Assembly: GCF_008386465.1 (NCBI RefSeq)
Contig: NZ_VUOD01000001.1
Location: 372,001-436,000, forward strand
Length of the DNA stretch: 64,000 nt
From: Arenimonas fontis
GTDB lineage: Bacteria; Pseudomonadota; Gammaproteobacteria; Xanthomonadales; Xanthomonadaceae
Direction: 5' to 3'
Position numbers and translations under genes: made by a program. This document shows positions 32,901 to 44,810 of the stretch, in pieces (the first letter of the stretch is position 1; each line of letters begins with the position of its first letter). The notes under the pieces are model-generated. The model worked only from the letters and a program-made list of their open reading frames with translations, had not been told where the DNA came from and searched no databases.

Positions 32901-33875
32901 GCCGCGCTCGCGAAAGCGCAGCTCCGGGGCGTGTAGCTGCCAGCCGTCCGCATCGCTGCGCCAGCGTGCCAGCAGGTCCAGGCCTTCGTAGGCCACGGCC
33001 GGCGAACGCAGGCCGCCGGCCCCGTCCGGATACCAGGGCCTGCGGGCGCCGACGGCGAAGGGTTCCAGCCTGGCCCGGCTGCGCACCTCCGCCACCCGCT
33101 GCGCCCGGATGACGGCCCAAAGGTCCAGTTCTCCCCGGCCCGCCATCACTACGCCGGTATCCGCCAGCAGCGGCGACCACTGCGCCAGCTCCAGGTCGCG
33201 TCCGCCGACCCACAGCCGGCCCGACCAGTCGCCACGCCGGAGCTCGGCCACCGCCGTCAAGGGCATGCCCTCGTGGCTGGCCCACATGCGCAGGCCGGCC
33301 CGCAGGCTGTCTCCGCTCACACGCAGGCGCAAGTCCACCCTGGCCAGCCGGAGTTCGGACGCCAGCGCCGGCGAGCGCAGCGACAGCCGGGCCCGCTCCA
33401 CCTGCAATTCGCCCAATGCCTCCAGCGTCTCCAGCGGATCCGCCGCCGGCACGCCCTCGCGCACCGGCAGGCCGGCCAACCGCCAGCGCCCGTCCTCGTC
33501 CTGCTCCAGCCTGAGATCGAGTTCGCGCACCTTGAGCTCGGTCAGGGGCGCGCCTGGCAGCACGCCCGAATACACGGCGACCAGCAGCTCGGCGCGCCCG
33601 ATGTCCAACGTGTCGGCGCCGCTGCCGATGCGCAGCCCCTCCAGGCTCAGGCGCGGGCCGCGCCGTGTCCATCGCGCGCTGGCGCCGTCGAAGCTGACCG
33701 GCTGGCCGATACGATCGCTCAACCAGGCGGCGATCCGCTCGGGATGCCGTTCGACCAGGGGTAGCAGTTGGTTGAGCACGCCGACCGCGGTGGCCGCCAG
33801 TATCAGCAGCACCAGCGCGCCGTAGCCCAGCAGGCGGCGCAGGTGGCGCAGGCGGCGGCGCAGCGGCGTGCTCAT
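29940..33875 (-). CDS. yhdP: AsmA-like envelope lipid-transport protein YhdP (DUF3971)
   Basis: YhdP is a long bridge-like protein anchored in the inner membrane and thought to carry phospholipids to the outer membrane, redundantly with TamB and YdbH. 1311 residues, close to E. coli (1266). One N-terminal membrane span (about 15-37, GALVLLILAATAVGVL) precedes a long beta-rich periplasmic body. The C-terminal AsmA-like part includes GRLEGWWPG and LISLAEIPRRLSLDFSDFF. A proline and alanine-rich linker lies near residues 980-1040. The start follows rng by 10 bp. Confidence 0.93.
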   Translation of the reverse strand: MSTPLRRRLRHLRRLLGYGALVLLILAATAVGVLNQLLPLVERHPERIAAWLSDRIGQPVSFDGASARWTRRGPRLSLEGLRIGSGADTLDIGRAELLVAVYSGVLPGAPLTELKVRELDLRLEQDEDGRWRLAGLPVREGVPAADPLETLEALGELQVERARLSLRSPALASELRLARVDLRLRVSGDSLRAGLRMWASHEGMPLTAVAELRRGDWSGRLWVGGRDLELAQWSPLLADTGVVMAGRGELDLWAVIRAQRVAEVRSRARLEPFAVGARRPWYPDGAGGLRSPAVAYEGLDLLARWRSDADGWQLHAPELRFRERGRERPHALDGLWLAVAGEVSAVRAPSLDLGPVRALAMLSPRLPDELRRWLYEAAPDGELRNLRVAGRQDEWSGSVAVERLQWQAQARRPGMAGLRGSLAFDQDGGVMRARGPVSFDWVAFREPLEADLTGTLAWWREGGRWHLGAAGLELAGADFGAQVRAELEFDGEGRPRMDMAASVAPSDFAAAKRFWVRDRMPPRTVQWLDEALVQGRVSAGRAVLAGDLDQWPFRANSGRFDARAHVSGATVRFHEDWPDAEDLALDLVFDGPGMALVGGGMIAGNGVQRVAGGITDFRDPVLALDIESASRGEALQALMRASPLAARHEEHLRHASLRGPAAVDLTLELPLRRDLGPPRVEGELELAGARFEDPRWQLRLDELGGVVRFSAAGFAADGLKASFEGHPARFSLLVGAATGDAGLAARAALTGVFPAEPLLRRHEPLAWLLPHLRGETAWNLVLEVPAVSGDAQPGPAMLGVESDLTGLALDLPAPLAKPAASALPLRLLIPVPLERGELRLQLGDLLALRSRQQAGQAMAAHLLFGPGEVPAPPAEGLVVSGTAPSLDAAAWVRFAGDGEGTARLRRLDLQVRALDLLGAPFADTRVRLERDLERTLVRLEGEAVDGEISVPAEPSLGIEGRFRRLYWPLREQAGNGPVEPADGPAPGLPAAAPAPGSAQRPADAAVADAAADPDLARIAEAVPLPEPDQDPSTLPALRFGVEDLRVGALVLGRAELQAHPAGDGLRVDRFSTRSDDFSLDAVGDWRRAGEGRAVSEFSVDFKADSLGALLDAFGLAGMVDKGPTTGRLEGWWPGSPGGFSLERFSGRLQVEVGEGALLEVEPGGGGRVLGLISLAEIPRRLSLDFSDFFAKGFGFNTMSGEFVFADGMARTDLLRINGPAAEIRVSGSTDLRRREYDQRIEVLPKAGGVLPAIGALAAGPLGAAVGAVAQAVLHQPLKQAARTVYRVTGPWEAPVVEVVERGPPPVEGDKQ

Positions 33876-33885
33876 GCCGGAACGG

Positions 33886-35358
33886 TCACAGCAGGACCAC
33901 GTCGTACTGTTCCTGGGCGTACTGCTCGTCGGCCTGGAAACGGATCGACTTGCCCAGGAACTCCTCCAGCTCGGCCACGGATGCCGATTCCTCTTCGGTG
34001 ATGCGGCCGACCACCCGGGGCGAGGCGATCACCAGCAACTGCGAGGCCTCGAACTGGCGCACGGCGCGGGTAATCTCGCGAAAGATCTCGTAGGTGAGAG
34101 TTTCCGGTGTCTTCAGGCTGCCACGGCCGCCGCATTCGTGGCAGGGCTCGCAGAGCTGGCGCTCCAGGCTCTCGGTGGTGCGCTTGCGGGTCATCTCGAC
34201 CAGGCCCAGCGGCGAGAAGTCGTGCACCGAAGTGCGGGCGTGGTCGTTGGACAGCCCCTTTTCGAGCATCCGCAGCACCTGCCGCTTGTGCTCCTCGTCG
34301 GTCATGTCGATGAAATCGATGATGATGATGCCGCCGAGATTGCGCAGGCGCAGTTGCCGGGCCACCGCCTGCGCGGCCTCCAGGTTGGTGCGGTAGACGG
34401 TTTCCTCGAGGTTGCGCTGGCCGAGGAAGGAGCCGGTGTTGACGTCTATCGTGGTCATCGCCTCGGTCTGGTCTATGACCAGGTAACCACCGGACTTGAG
34501 CGGCACCTCCTTCTGCAGCGCGCGCTGGATCTCGTCCTCGACGCCGTACAGGTCGAAGATCGGACGCTCGCCGGCATAGTGCTCGATGCGGTCGGCCAGC
34601 GCCGGCATGAACTGCTGGGCGAACCCGCGGATGCGCTCGAGCGCTTCGCGCGAATCCACCCGTACCTTGTCCACGTTCTTCCGCATCAGATCGCGCACGG
34701 CTCGCAGCGGCAGCGGCAGGTCCTCGTAGATGCGTCCGCCCACCGGCGTGCGCTCGGCGGCATGGCGGACCACCTCCCAGGCCCGGCGCAGGTAGGCGAC
34801 GTCCTCGGCCATGGCTTCGGCCGGCTGCCCCTCGGCATTGGTGCGCACGATGTAGCCCTGGCCACCGCCGTTGGCCAGGCCGGCGACGATGTCCTTCAGG
34901 CGGGCGCGCTCGGCCTCGTCCTCGATGCGGGCGGAAACCCCGAGGACGCGCGATTGCGGCAGGAAGACCAGGTAGCGGGACGGAATCGAGAGCTGGGTGG
35001 TCAGGCGCGCACCCTTGCTGCCGATCGGGTCCTTGACCACCTGCACGACGATCTCCTGGCCCTCGTGCACCAGCGAAGTGATCGGCGGGGTCGGCGCCGG
35101 CACGTCGCCCTCGGCCATCGGCTCGGCCGGCAGCCGATGGATATCCGAAGCGTGCAGGAACGCGGCGCGCTCCAGGCCGATCTCGACGAACGCGGCCTGC
35201 ATGCCCGGCATCACCCGCTGCACCCGGCCCTTGTAGATGTTGCCGACCACGCCGCGGCGGGAGGCGCGCTCGATGTGCAGTTCCTGCAGCATTCCGCTCT
35301 CGACCACCGCCACGCGGGTCTCGCGCGGCGTCACGTTGACCAGGATCTCCTCGGACAC
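33886..35358 (-). CDS. rng: ribonuclease G
   Basis: Endoribonuclease that matures the 5' end of 16S rRNA and some mRNAs. 490 residues against 489 in E. coli. An S1 domain (about 35-125) starts GNIYKGRVQRVMPGMQAAFV. The catalytic Asp residues lie in TTIDVNTGSF and IIIIDFIDM. The zinc-link region is CEPCHECGGRG. The GTG at 35358 has a GGAGG with 5-base spacing and follows maf by 11 bp; upstream extension would overlap maf. The rng-yhdP-tldD order matches E. coli. Confidence 0.96.
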   Translation of the reverse strand: MSEEILVNVTPRETRVAVVESGMLQELHIERASRRGVVGNIYKGRVQRVMPGMQAAFVEIGLERAAFLHASDIHRLPAEPMAEGDVPAPTPPITSLVHEGQEIVVQVVKDPIGSKGARLTTQLSIPSRYLVFLPQSRVLGVSARIEDEAERARLKDIVAGLANGGGQGYIVRTNAEGQPAEAMAEDVAYLRRAWEVVRHAAERTPVGGRIYEDLPLPLRAVRDLMRKNVDKVRVDSREALERIRGFAQQFMPALADRIEHYAGERPIFDLYGVEDEIQRALQKEVPLKSGGYLVIDQTEAMTTIDVNTGSFLGQRNLEETVYRTNLEAAQAVARQLRLRNLGGIIIIDFIDMTDEEHKRQVLRMLEKGLSNDHARTSVHDFSPLGLVEMTRKRTTESLERQLCEPCHECGGRGSLKTPETLTYEIFREITRAVRQFEASQLLVIASPRVVGRITEEESASVAELEEFLGKSIRFQADEQYAQEQYDVVLL

Positions 35359-35369
35359 CGCGCCCTCCC

Positions 35370-35939
35370 TCAGTCCAGCAGGCCGAACGCGCGCAACAGC
35401 GTGGCGGTTTCGTGCAGGGGCAGGCCCATCACCCCGGAGTGACTGCCCTCCAGGCGGGGCACGTGCGCGGCGAAGCGGCCCTGGATGGCGTAGGCACCGG
35501 CCTTGCCGAAGCACTCGCCGCTGGCCACGTAGGCGGCGATCTGCGCATCGGAGAGCCGCTCGACGGTGACCAAAGTACGGTTGCTGGCATGCAGCTCGCG
35601 ACCGGCGCTGACCAGCCAGACGGTGGAAATGACCTCGTGCCGCCGGCCGGACAGGGCACGCAGCATCCCGGCGGCATCGGCGGCATCGGCCGGCTTGCCG
35701 AACACGCGATCATCCAGCACCACCTCGGTGTCGGCGCCCAGCACTACCGCACCGGGATTGGCCATCACCCGCAGCAGGCCGGCGCCGGCCTTTTCCCGGG
35801 CGACGCGACTGACATAGTCGGCAGGACTCTCGCCCGGCGCACGCCGTTCCGGGACGTCCACATCCAGCAAGCCGAAGTCCAGGCCGAGCTGGGCCAGCAA
35901 TTCGCGGCGACGGGGAGATTGCGAGGCAAGATGCAGCAT
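35370..35939 (-). CDS. maf: Maf nucleoside triphosphate pyrophosphatase
   Basis: Hydrolyses non-canonical or excess nucleotides (dTTP/UTP class by position next to rng) to monophosphates. 189 residues. It starts LHLASQSPRRRELLAQLGL, with VLGADTEVVLD and GKAGAYAIQGRFAAHV further on. The ATG at 35939 is preceded, 6 bases away, by a TATGCT box, so transcription may begin at the start codon. Confidence 0.95.
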   Translation of the reverse strand: MLHLASQSPRRRELLAQLGLDFGLLDVDVPERRAPGESPADYVSRVAREKAGAGLLRVMANPGAVVLGADTEVVLDDRVFGKPADAADAAGMLRALSGRRHEVISTVWLVSAGRELHASNRTLVTVERLSDAQIAAYVASGECFGKAGAYAIQGRFAAHVPRLEGSHSGVMGLPLHETATLLRAFGLLD

Positions 35940-35945
35940 CGGCCA

Positions 35946-35951
35946 AGCATA
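35946..35951 (-). promoter_or_regulatory. candidate -10 box touching the maf start
   Basis: TATGCT on the minus strand ends 6 bases before the maf ATG and no SD is present. This is compatible with a leaderless transcript. TATGCT boxes also precede the genes at 41905 and 44811. Confidence 0.35.
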
Positions 35952-35993
35952 GCCGCTGGCCCGGCCCCGGCACACCGGCGACAGAGTTCCGGT

Positions 35994-36464
35994 TCAGGCC
36001 CGGTGGTAGGGATGGTTGGCCAGCAGGCTGGCGGCACGGTACAGCTGCTCGGCCAGCAGCAGCCGTACCAGCATGTGCGGCAGGGTCAGCGGACCCAGCG
36101 ACCAGCGCTCGTGCGCCGCCGCCAGCACCGCCGGCGCGTGCCCCTCGGGACCGCCGATCAGGAAGGCCAGATCCCGGCCCTGCTGCCGCCAATGCGCCAG
36201 GCGCGCCGCCAGATCCTCCGAACGCCAGGCCTTGCCGCTACCGTCCAGGGCCACCAGCCAAGCCTCGCGCGGCAGCGCCGCCAGCACCCGCTCGCCCTCG
36301 TCGGCCATGGCGCGGGCGGGATCACGACCCTTGCCGCGCAGCCCGGGCGTCACCTCGACCAGTTCCAGCGGCAACCAGCGCGACAGCCGCTTGCGGTACT
36401 CCGCAAACCCGTCGCTCACCCATCCGGGCGCCTTCTCCCCAACCGCAACGATCCTCGCTTTCAT
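35994..36464 (-). CDS. rlmH: 23S rRNA pseudouridine-1915 N3-methyltransferase RlmH
   Basis: SPOUT-class methyltransferase acting on pseudouridine 1915 of 23S rRNA in the assembled ribosome. 156 residues against 155. The knot carries FLIGGPEGHAP, and the C-terminus LPHMLVRLLLAEQLYRA with NHPYHR is diagnostic. It follows rsfS, its usual partner, after a 61 bp gap holding a repeat. Confidence 0.96.
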   Translation of the reverse strand: MKARIVAVGEKAPGWVSDGFAEYRKRLSRWLPLELVEVTPGLRGKGRDPARAMADEGERVLAALPREAWLVALDGSGKAWRSEDLAARLAHWRQQGRDLAFLIGGPEGHAPAVLAAAHERWSLGPLTLPHMLVRLLLAEQLYRAASLLANHPYHRA

Positions 36465-36489
36465 GGGGCTCGGGTGGAAAAAGGGTGTC

Positions 36490-36520
36490 GACGCGGATTT
36501 GCGCCGATGAACGCGGACAA
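36490..36520. repeat. second GCGGATGAACGC-type repeat copy
   Basis: GACGCGGATTTGCGCCGATGAACGCGGACAA (shown only as a position here) lies between rsfS and rlmH; its GACGCGGAT and GATGAACGCGGAC parts match the darP-tldD element. Confidence 0.5.
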
Positions 36521-36525
36521 GGCGT

Positions 36526-36927
36526 TCAGGAGGCGGCGGGTTCTTCGGGGGGCTGGTCGCCAACGGTCCAGAGGCGCTCGAGGGCATAGAACTCGCGCAC
36601 GCGCGGCAGCATGACATGCACGATCACGTCGCCCAGGTCCACCAGCACCCATTCGGCCTCGCGCTCGCCCTCCACGCCCAGCGGCATCACGCCGCATTTC
36701 TTGGCGAACTTGACCACCTCGTCGGCAACGGCCTTCACATGCCGGGTCGAGGTGCCGGAGGCCACCACCAGGAAATCGGCAATGCTGGTCTTGCCGCGCA
36801 CGTCGATCTCGACGACATCCCTGGCCTTGATCTCTCCAAGCGCCGCATGCACCTGCGCCAGCAGGCGCTGCGGCGAAGGCGCCGGGTCGGGCAACCGGGT
36901 CTTGATGACGTGGGCCTGGCTGGTCAA
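36526..36927 (-). CDS. rsfS: ribosome silencing factor RsfS
   Basis: Binds L14 and blocks 30S-50S joining in stationary phase or starvation. 133 residues. Core blocks are VEIDVRGKTSIADFLVVASG, TSTRHVKAVADEVV and LVDLGDVIVHVMLP. The start appears to be a TTG at 36927 (LTSQAHVIKTRL), 8 bases after an AGGG; no ATG lies in frame upstream of the core. A TATAAT box lies 30 bp upstream inside the end of nadD, so rsfS-rlmH may also be transcribed separately. Confidence 0.92.
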   Translation of the reverse strand: MTSQAHVIKTRLPDPAPSPQRLLAQVHAALGEIKARDVVEIDVRGKTSIADFLVVASGTSTRHVKAVADEVVKFAKKCGVMPLGVEGEREAEWVLVDLGDVIVHVMLPRVREFYALERLWTVGDQPPEEPAAS

Positions 36928-36957
36928 AGGACATACCCTGCGGATGGAAAGGGGCCG

Positions 36958-36963
36958 ATTATA
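36958..36963 (-). promoter_or_regulatory. candidate -10 box of rsfS
   Basis: A consensus TATAAT on the minus strand overlaps the nadD stop codon, about 30 bp before the rsfS start. No clear -35. Confidence 0.45.
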
Positions 36964-37618
36964 CGCCGGCCCCGCCGGACCGGGTCCGATACAGGCCGTG
37001 CGCGGCGATGTAGGCGGACACCGGCGCGGGCAGCCAGTCGTCAGCCGGCTGGCCCTCCGCCAGGCGCCGCCGAAGTTCGCTGGCCGACGCCGGGTGTGGC
37101 GGTATCCGCAGGCAGTACCACAGGCCGGCGGGCCGGGTCTCCAGCGCCTCCGGCCGGTTGGCCCGACGCCCTGACAAGACGGTCGCCAGCGGCTCCGGCA
37201 GTCCGTCCAGGTCGTGGTCGGGGCGGCTCACCACCACCAGATGGGCCAGTTCGGGCAGGCGGGCCCACTGGTGCCAAGTCGGCAGGCCGCGGAAGGCATC
37301 GGCACCCAGGACCCAGGCCAGGGGTGCCTGCGGACCGAGCTCGGCCCGCAGTTCGGCCAGGCTGTCCACGGTCCAGGAGGGGCCGGCGCGGCGCAGCTCG
37401 CGCCGGTCCAGCCTGAGGCCCGGCTCGCCGGCGATCGCCAGGGCCAGCATCTCCGCCCGCGCCTCGGCACCGGCGCCGGGCGCCGGACGATGCGGCGGAT
37501 CGGCCGCCGGCAACATGCGGACCTCGGCACCGAAGGCATCGCGCACCGCCCGCGCCACCGCCAGGTGCCCGACATGGACCGGGTCGAAGGTGCCGCCGAA
37601 GGCCAGGACCGGCTTCAC
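36959..37618 (-). CDS. nadD: nicotinate-nucleotide adenylyltransferase
   Basis: Adenylates NaMN to NaAD in NAD synthesis. 219 residues. The nucleotide-binding block FGGTFDPVHVGHL lies at 7-19. WVLGADAFRGLPTWHQW, VVVSRP and ISASELRRRL-like ASASELRRRLAEG are present. A GTG start overlaps the holA stop by 3 bases. The holA-nadD-rsfS-rlmH order is widely conserved. Confidence 0.95.
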   Translation of the reverse strand: MKPVLAFGGTFDPVHVGHLAVARAVRDAFGAEVRMLPAADPPHRPAPGAGAEARAEMLALAIAGEPGLRLDRRELRRAGPSWTVDSLAELRAELGPQAPLAWVLGADAFRGLPTWHQWARLPELAHLVVVSRPDHDLDGLPEPLATVLSGRRANRPEALETRPAGLWYCLRIPPHPASASELRRRLAEGQPADDWLPAPVSAYIAAHGLYRTRSGGAGV

Positions 37619-38664
37619 GAGGCCAGCAGCCGGCGCGCCCGCGGCTCGGCGATGGCGACCAGCAGGCGCTCCAGCAGCAGCCAGGGGTCGCCCTGGCCGC
37701 GGCCCTTGGCGCTGCGGTCTATGCGGCCGCATTCGGCGACGAAACGCTCCCAGCGTTCGGCCGGATGCCGGTCCAGGGCCCGACGGTACGCCGCCTGCTT
37801 GCTGTCCCAGACCCTGGCCGCGCGCATGGCCGCCGCCGCCGGCATACCGCCGGCGATGTCCCGCGCCAGGCCGGCGCACAGCAGCACTTCCCTGGCGATC
37901 ATCGGCATCAGTCCGGCCACCTGCTCGCCTTCGGCGCGCAGGGCGGCCAGCATGCGCACGACCCGCGCCGCATCGCCTGCCAGGGCGGCATCGGCAAGCT
38001 TGAAAACGTCGAAACGGGAAGAGTCCGCGACCAGCCGCTCCAGGGTGTCCGCGTCCATGGCCCGGGCCGACGGCCCGCGCCCGGACCCGGTCGCCAGCAG
38101 CGCCAGCTTGTCCACCTCCTGGGCGGCCGCCAGCAGATTGCCCTCGACCCGGTCGGCCAGGCGCTGCACCGCATCGGGCGTCACCAGCAGGCCACGGCTG
38201 CGCAGCCGGCGCTGCAGCCAGTCGCCCAGTTCGTGCGTCTTCAGCGGCCAGACCGGCACGAAGTGGCCGACCCTGGCGATCGCCTCGCTCCACTTGCCGG
38301 CATGGGCCTTGCTCCAGTCCTGGCAGGTGACCAGCAACACGGTGTCCGGCGGCGGCGCGTCGCAGTACTCGCGCAGGGCCTCGCTGCCGTCCTTGCCCGG
38401 TTTTCCGCTGGGCAGGCGCAAGTCGAACAAGCGGCGGCTGGCGAACAGGCTGAGCGAAGCCATGCCCTGGCCGAGCCGGTTCCAGTCGAAACCGCCCTCG
38501 GCGTCGAGGATCTCGCGCTCGCCATAGCCTTCCTCGCGGGCGCGGGCGCGCACGGCATCGGCCAGCTCCTGCACCAGCAGCGGCTCGCTGCCGGCGATCA
38601 GGTAGACCGGCCGCAGCGGCTCGCCGGCCAGCTGGCGTTCCAGGCGGTCGGGCTTCAGCTCCAT
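37615..38664 (-). CDS. holA: DNA polymerase III delta subunit
   Basis: Opens the beta clamp within the clamp loader. 349 residues against 343 in E. coli. The N-terminal LRPVYLIAGSEPLLVQELAD and the central DLRLPSGKPGKDG, LLVTC and FDVFKLADAALAGD blocks are typical. It overlaps lptE by 3 bases and nadD by 4 (lptE-holA-nadD order). Confidence 0.95.
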   Translation of the reverse strand: MELKPDRLERQLAGEPLRPVYLIAGSEPLLVQELADAVRARAREEGYGEREILDAEGGFDWNRLGQGMASLSLFASRRLFDLRLPSGKPGKDGSEALREYCDAPPPDTVLLVTCQDWSKAHAGKWSEAIARVGHFVPVWPLKTHELGDWLQRRLRSRGLLVTPDAVQRLADRVEGNLLAAAQEVDKLALLATGSGRGPSARAMDADTLERLVADSSRFDVFKLADAALAGDAARVVRMLAALRAEGEQVAGLMPMIAREVLLCAGLARDIAGGMPAAAAMRAARVWDSKQAAYRRALDRHPAERWERFVAECGRIDRSAKGRGQGDPWLLLERLLVAIAEPRARRLLAS

Positions 38665-39158
38665 CAGTCGGCGCGCAGAGCGGCGTCCAGACGGCGCAGG
38701 ATCGCGGCCTGCATGTCGCGGCGCAGCTCGTCCTCGATCAGCTCCTGCTCGGCCGGGGTGCCGATGCTGGCGCCGGTGTCGTAGGTGAAGTCGCGGGAGA
38801 TCTCGATGCGCTGGCGGGGAACGCGCACCGCGCCGGTCGCGTCCCGCAACTCCAGGTCCACTCGATAGATGGTTTCGTACTCCCGCACCTTGGCGCTGCG
38901 GTCCACGGTCAAGGGCCGGGTGCGCAGACTTTCGCCGCTCAGGCGCAACAGGGCGGTCGGCCCGGCACCGGGACCGGCCAGCTCGACGCCGGCGCGGCGC
39001 AGCGCATTGGCCACACCCTGGGCCAGCGGGCTGTAGGGATCGCCGGCCTGCACCCGCAGCGGACCCAGGTCGCTTCCGATCTCCAGGCTGCCGCGGGGTC
39101 GGAAGCCGCAGGCCGCCACCAGCAAGGCCAGGCAGAGCAGCAGCAGTATCCGGTGCAT
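38664..39158 (-). CDS. lptE: LPS-assembly lipoprotein LptE
   Basis: Outer-membrane lipoprotein that plugs LptD in the LPS translocon. 164 residues. The lipobox is LLVAAC with the acylated Cys17, followed by GFRPRG. The rest has the family pattern with YETIYRVDLELRD and RDFTYD. It lies between leuS and holA, the standard order. It is separated from leuS by 5 bp. The lipid A genes it serves are at 12941-16388. Confidence 0.93.
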   Translation of the reverse strand: MHRILLLLCLALLVAACGFRPRGSLEIGSDLGPLRVQAGDPYSPLAQGVANALRRAGVELAGPGAGPTALLRLSGESLRTRPLTVDRSAKVREYETIYRVDLELRDATGAVRVPRQRIEISRDFTYDTGASIGTPAEQELIEDELRRDMQAAILRRLDAALRAD

Positions 39159-39163
39159 CGAAC

Positions 39164-43203
<4,040 letters not shown>

Positions 43204-43278
43204 GCCGTCCGGCCATGGCTTGAGAACGGCCCCGGCCGGCACCATGTCGGGGCTTTCCCCACCCCTTTCGACCTGCCG

Positions 43279-44148
43279 ATGAATTCCGCCAGCAACGCCT
43301 TCGTTTTCGATGCCAGCCTGCCCGGGTTCGAGCAGGAAGTCCTGACCAGGTCGCGCGAGGTGCCGGTGCTGGTGGACTTCTGGGCCACCTGGTGCGGCCC
43401 CTGCAAGACCCTGGGCCCCATCCTCGAGAAGCTTGCCGCCGAGTACAACGGCGCCTTCCTGCTGGCCAAGGTGGACGTGGACCGCGAGCAGCAGCTGGCC
43501 GGCTATTTCCAGATCCGCTCGGTGCCGACGGTGATGCTGGTCAAGGATGGCCAGATCGTGGACGGCTTTCCCGGCGCCGTGCCCGAGGGCCAGCTGCGCC
43601 AGTTCCTGGCCCACCACGGCATCCAGCCGAAGGCGGGCGGCGAACCGGAGGATGCGCCAGCCGAGGCGCCGCCGGCGGATCCGCACGCCGAGGTGTTGCG
43701 CCTGCGCGCCGCCGTCCAGGCCGAGCCGGACAAGGACGAACTCAAGCTGGACCTGGCCCTGGCCCTGCTACGCACCGGCGCCGCCGCGGAGGCCGAGCGC
43801 CTGATCGACGCCCTGCCCGCCAACCTGGCCCAGGATGACCGCAGCCTGCGCGCCCGCGCCCTGCTCGGCTTCCTGGCCCTGGCCAAGGACGCGCCGCCGC
43901 CGGAGGTGCTGCAGGCAGCCCTGGCCGCCAACGCCGACGACCACCGCGCCCGCCACCTGCTGGCCGTGCAGTGGCTGGTCGCCGGCCGCGAACAGGAGGC
44001 GCTGGAGCAGCTGATCGAACTGTTGCGCCGTGACCGCGACTTCCAGGACGGCCTGCCGCGCAGGGCCCTGATCGACGCCTTCAAGGTGGTGGCCGATGCG
44101 GACCTGGTCGGCACTTACCGGCGCAAGATGGCCTCGCTGCTGTTCTGA
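43279..44148 (+). CDS. ybbN: YbbN/CnoX-like thioredoxin-TPR co-chaperone
   Basis: 289 residues. An N-terminal thioredoxin domain has a full WCGPC active site at 38-42 (E. coli CnoX has lost the redox pair). An acidic, proline-rich linker follows (about 118-135). The C-terminal half is a helical TPR-like region as in YbbN. The protein lacks a signal peptide, so is cytosolic. It is likely to hold unfolded proteins for DnaK or GroEL; whether it also reduces disulfides is open. Confidence 0.88.
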   Translation: MNSASNAFVFDASLPGFEQEVLTRSREVPVLVDFWATWCGPCKTLGPILEKLAAEYNGAFLLAKVDVDREQQLAGYFQIRSVPTVMLVKDGQIVDGFPGAVPEGQLRQFLAHHGIQPKAGGEPEDAPAEAPPADPHAEVLRLRAAVQAEPDKDELKLDLALALLRTGAAAEAERLIDALPANLAQDDRSLRARALLGFLALAKDAPPPEVLQAALAANADDHRARHLLAVQWLVAGREQEALEQLIELLRRDRDFQDGLPRRALIDAFKVVADADLVGTYRRKMASLLF

Positions 44149-44161
44149 GGCGGGCGCCGCG

Positions 44162-44650
44162 ATGAATGCCTCGCGCCTGCGCCTGCTGCTCAACGTCTGG
44201 CCGCCCTACCTCTTCTCGGGCGTGCGCGTCACCGAACTGACGCCCGACTTCCGCCGTGCCCGGGTCGAGCTGCGCCAGCGCTGGTACAACCGCAACTACG
44301 TCGGCACCCACTTCGGCGGCAGCCTGTTCGCCATGACCGACCCGTTCTGGATGCTGATGGCGATGCGCCGGCTGGGCCCCGACTACCTGGTCTGGGATCG
44401 CGAGGGCAGCATTTGCTTCGAGAAGCCGGGTCGCGGCACCGTCGTCGCCGAGTTCGAGCTGGACGACACCACGCTAGAGGAGCTGCGCGCGGCCGCCGCC
44501 GGTGGCGACAAGGTCCTGCGCTGGTTCGAAACCGTGATCCGTGACCAGGCCGGCGACGTGGTGGCCCGGGTCCGCAAGCAGCTCTACGTGCGCCTGAAGC
44601 CCTCCCGCCGCGAAGGCCGGGACGACGGCGGGACGGGCGCCGGAACCTGA
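44162..44650 (+). CDS. DUF4442 hot-dog-fold protein
   Basis: 162 residues. The pattern LLLNVWPPYLFSGVRVTEL, RWYNRNYVGTHFGGSLFAM and DPFWMLM is that of DUF4442, related to acyl-CoA thioesterases (hot-dog fold). No enzyme activity can be fixed. The ATG at 44162 follows the ybbN stop by 13 bp, so they are probably cotranscribed. Confidence 0.85.
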   Translation: MNASRLRLLLNVWPPYLFSGVRVTELTPDFRRARVELRQRWYNRNYVGTHFGGSLFAMTDPFWMLMAMRRLGPDYLVWDREGSICFEKPGRGTVVAEFELDDTTLEELRAAAAGGDKVLRWFETVIRDQAGDVVARVRKQLYVRLKPSRREGRDDGGTGAGT

Positions 44651-44750
44651 GCCGAGCGGCGGCCGGGACGGCCATGGCTGGGCACGATTTCCCGACGGCA
44701 CCAGCTGCCCGAGCCGGGGTCGGCCCGCACAGGCGCGAACCGGCATCGGC

Positions 44751-44778
44751 TTGCCAGAACGGCGCACTGCCGTATGCT
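44751..44778 (+). promoter_or_regulatory. candidate promoter of the Ser/Thr kinase gene
   Basis: TTGCCA (44751-44756), a 16 bp spacer and TATGCT (44773-44778), 32 bp before the ATG. No other candidate is seen in the 160 bp gap. Confidence 0.55.
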
Positions 44779-44810
44779 GGGCAGCCCGGACCCCCCGTCG
44801 GCTTGCCGCC

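Noticed and set aside
43229-43256. Possible terminator after the amidohydrolase (GCCCCG ... CGGGGC then TTT)
   Set aside because: Six base pairs across a 13-base loop is too weak to call.
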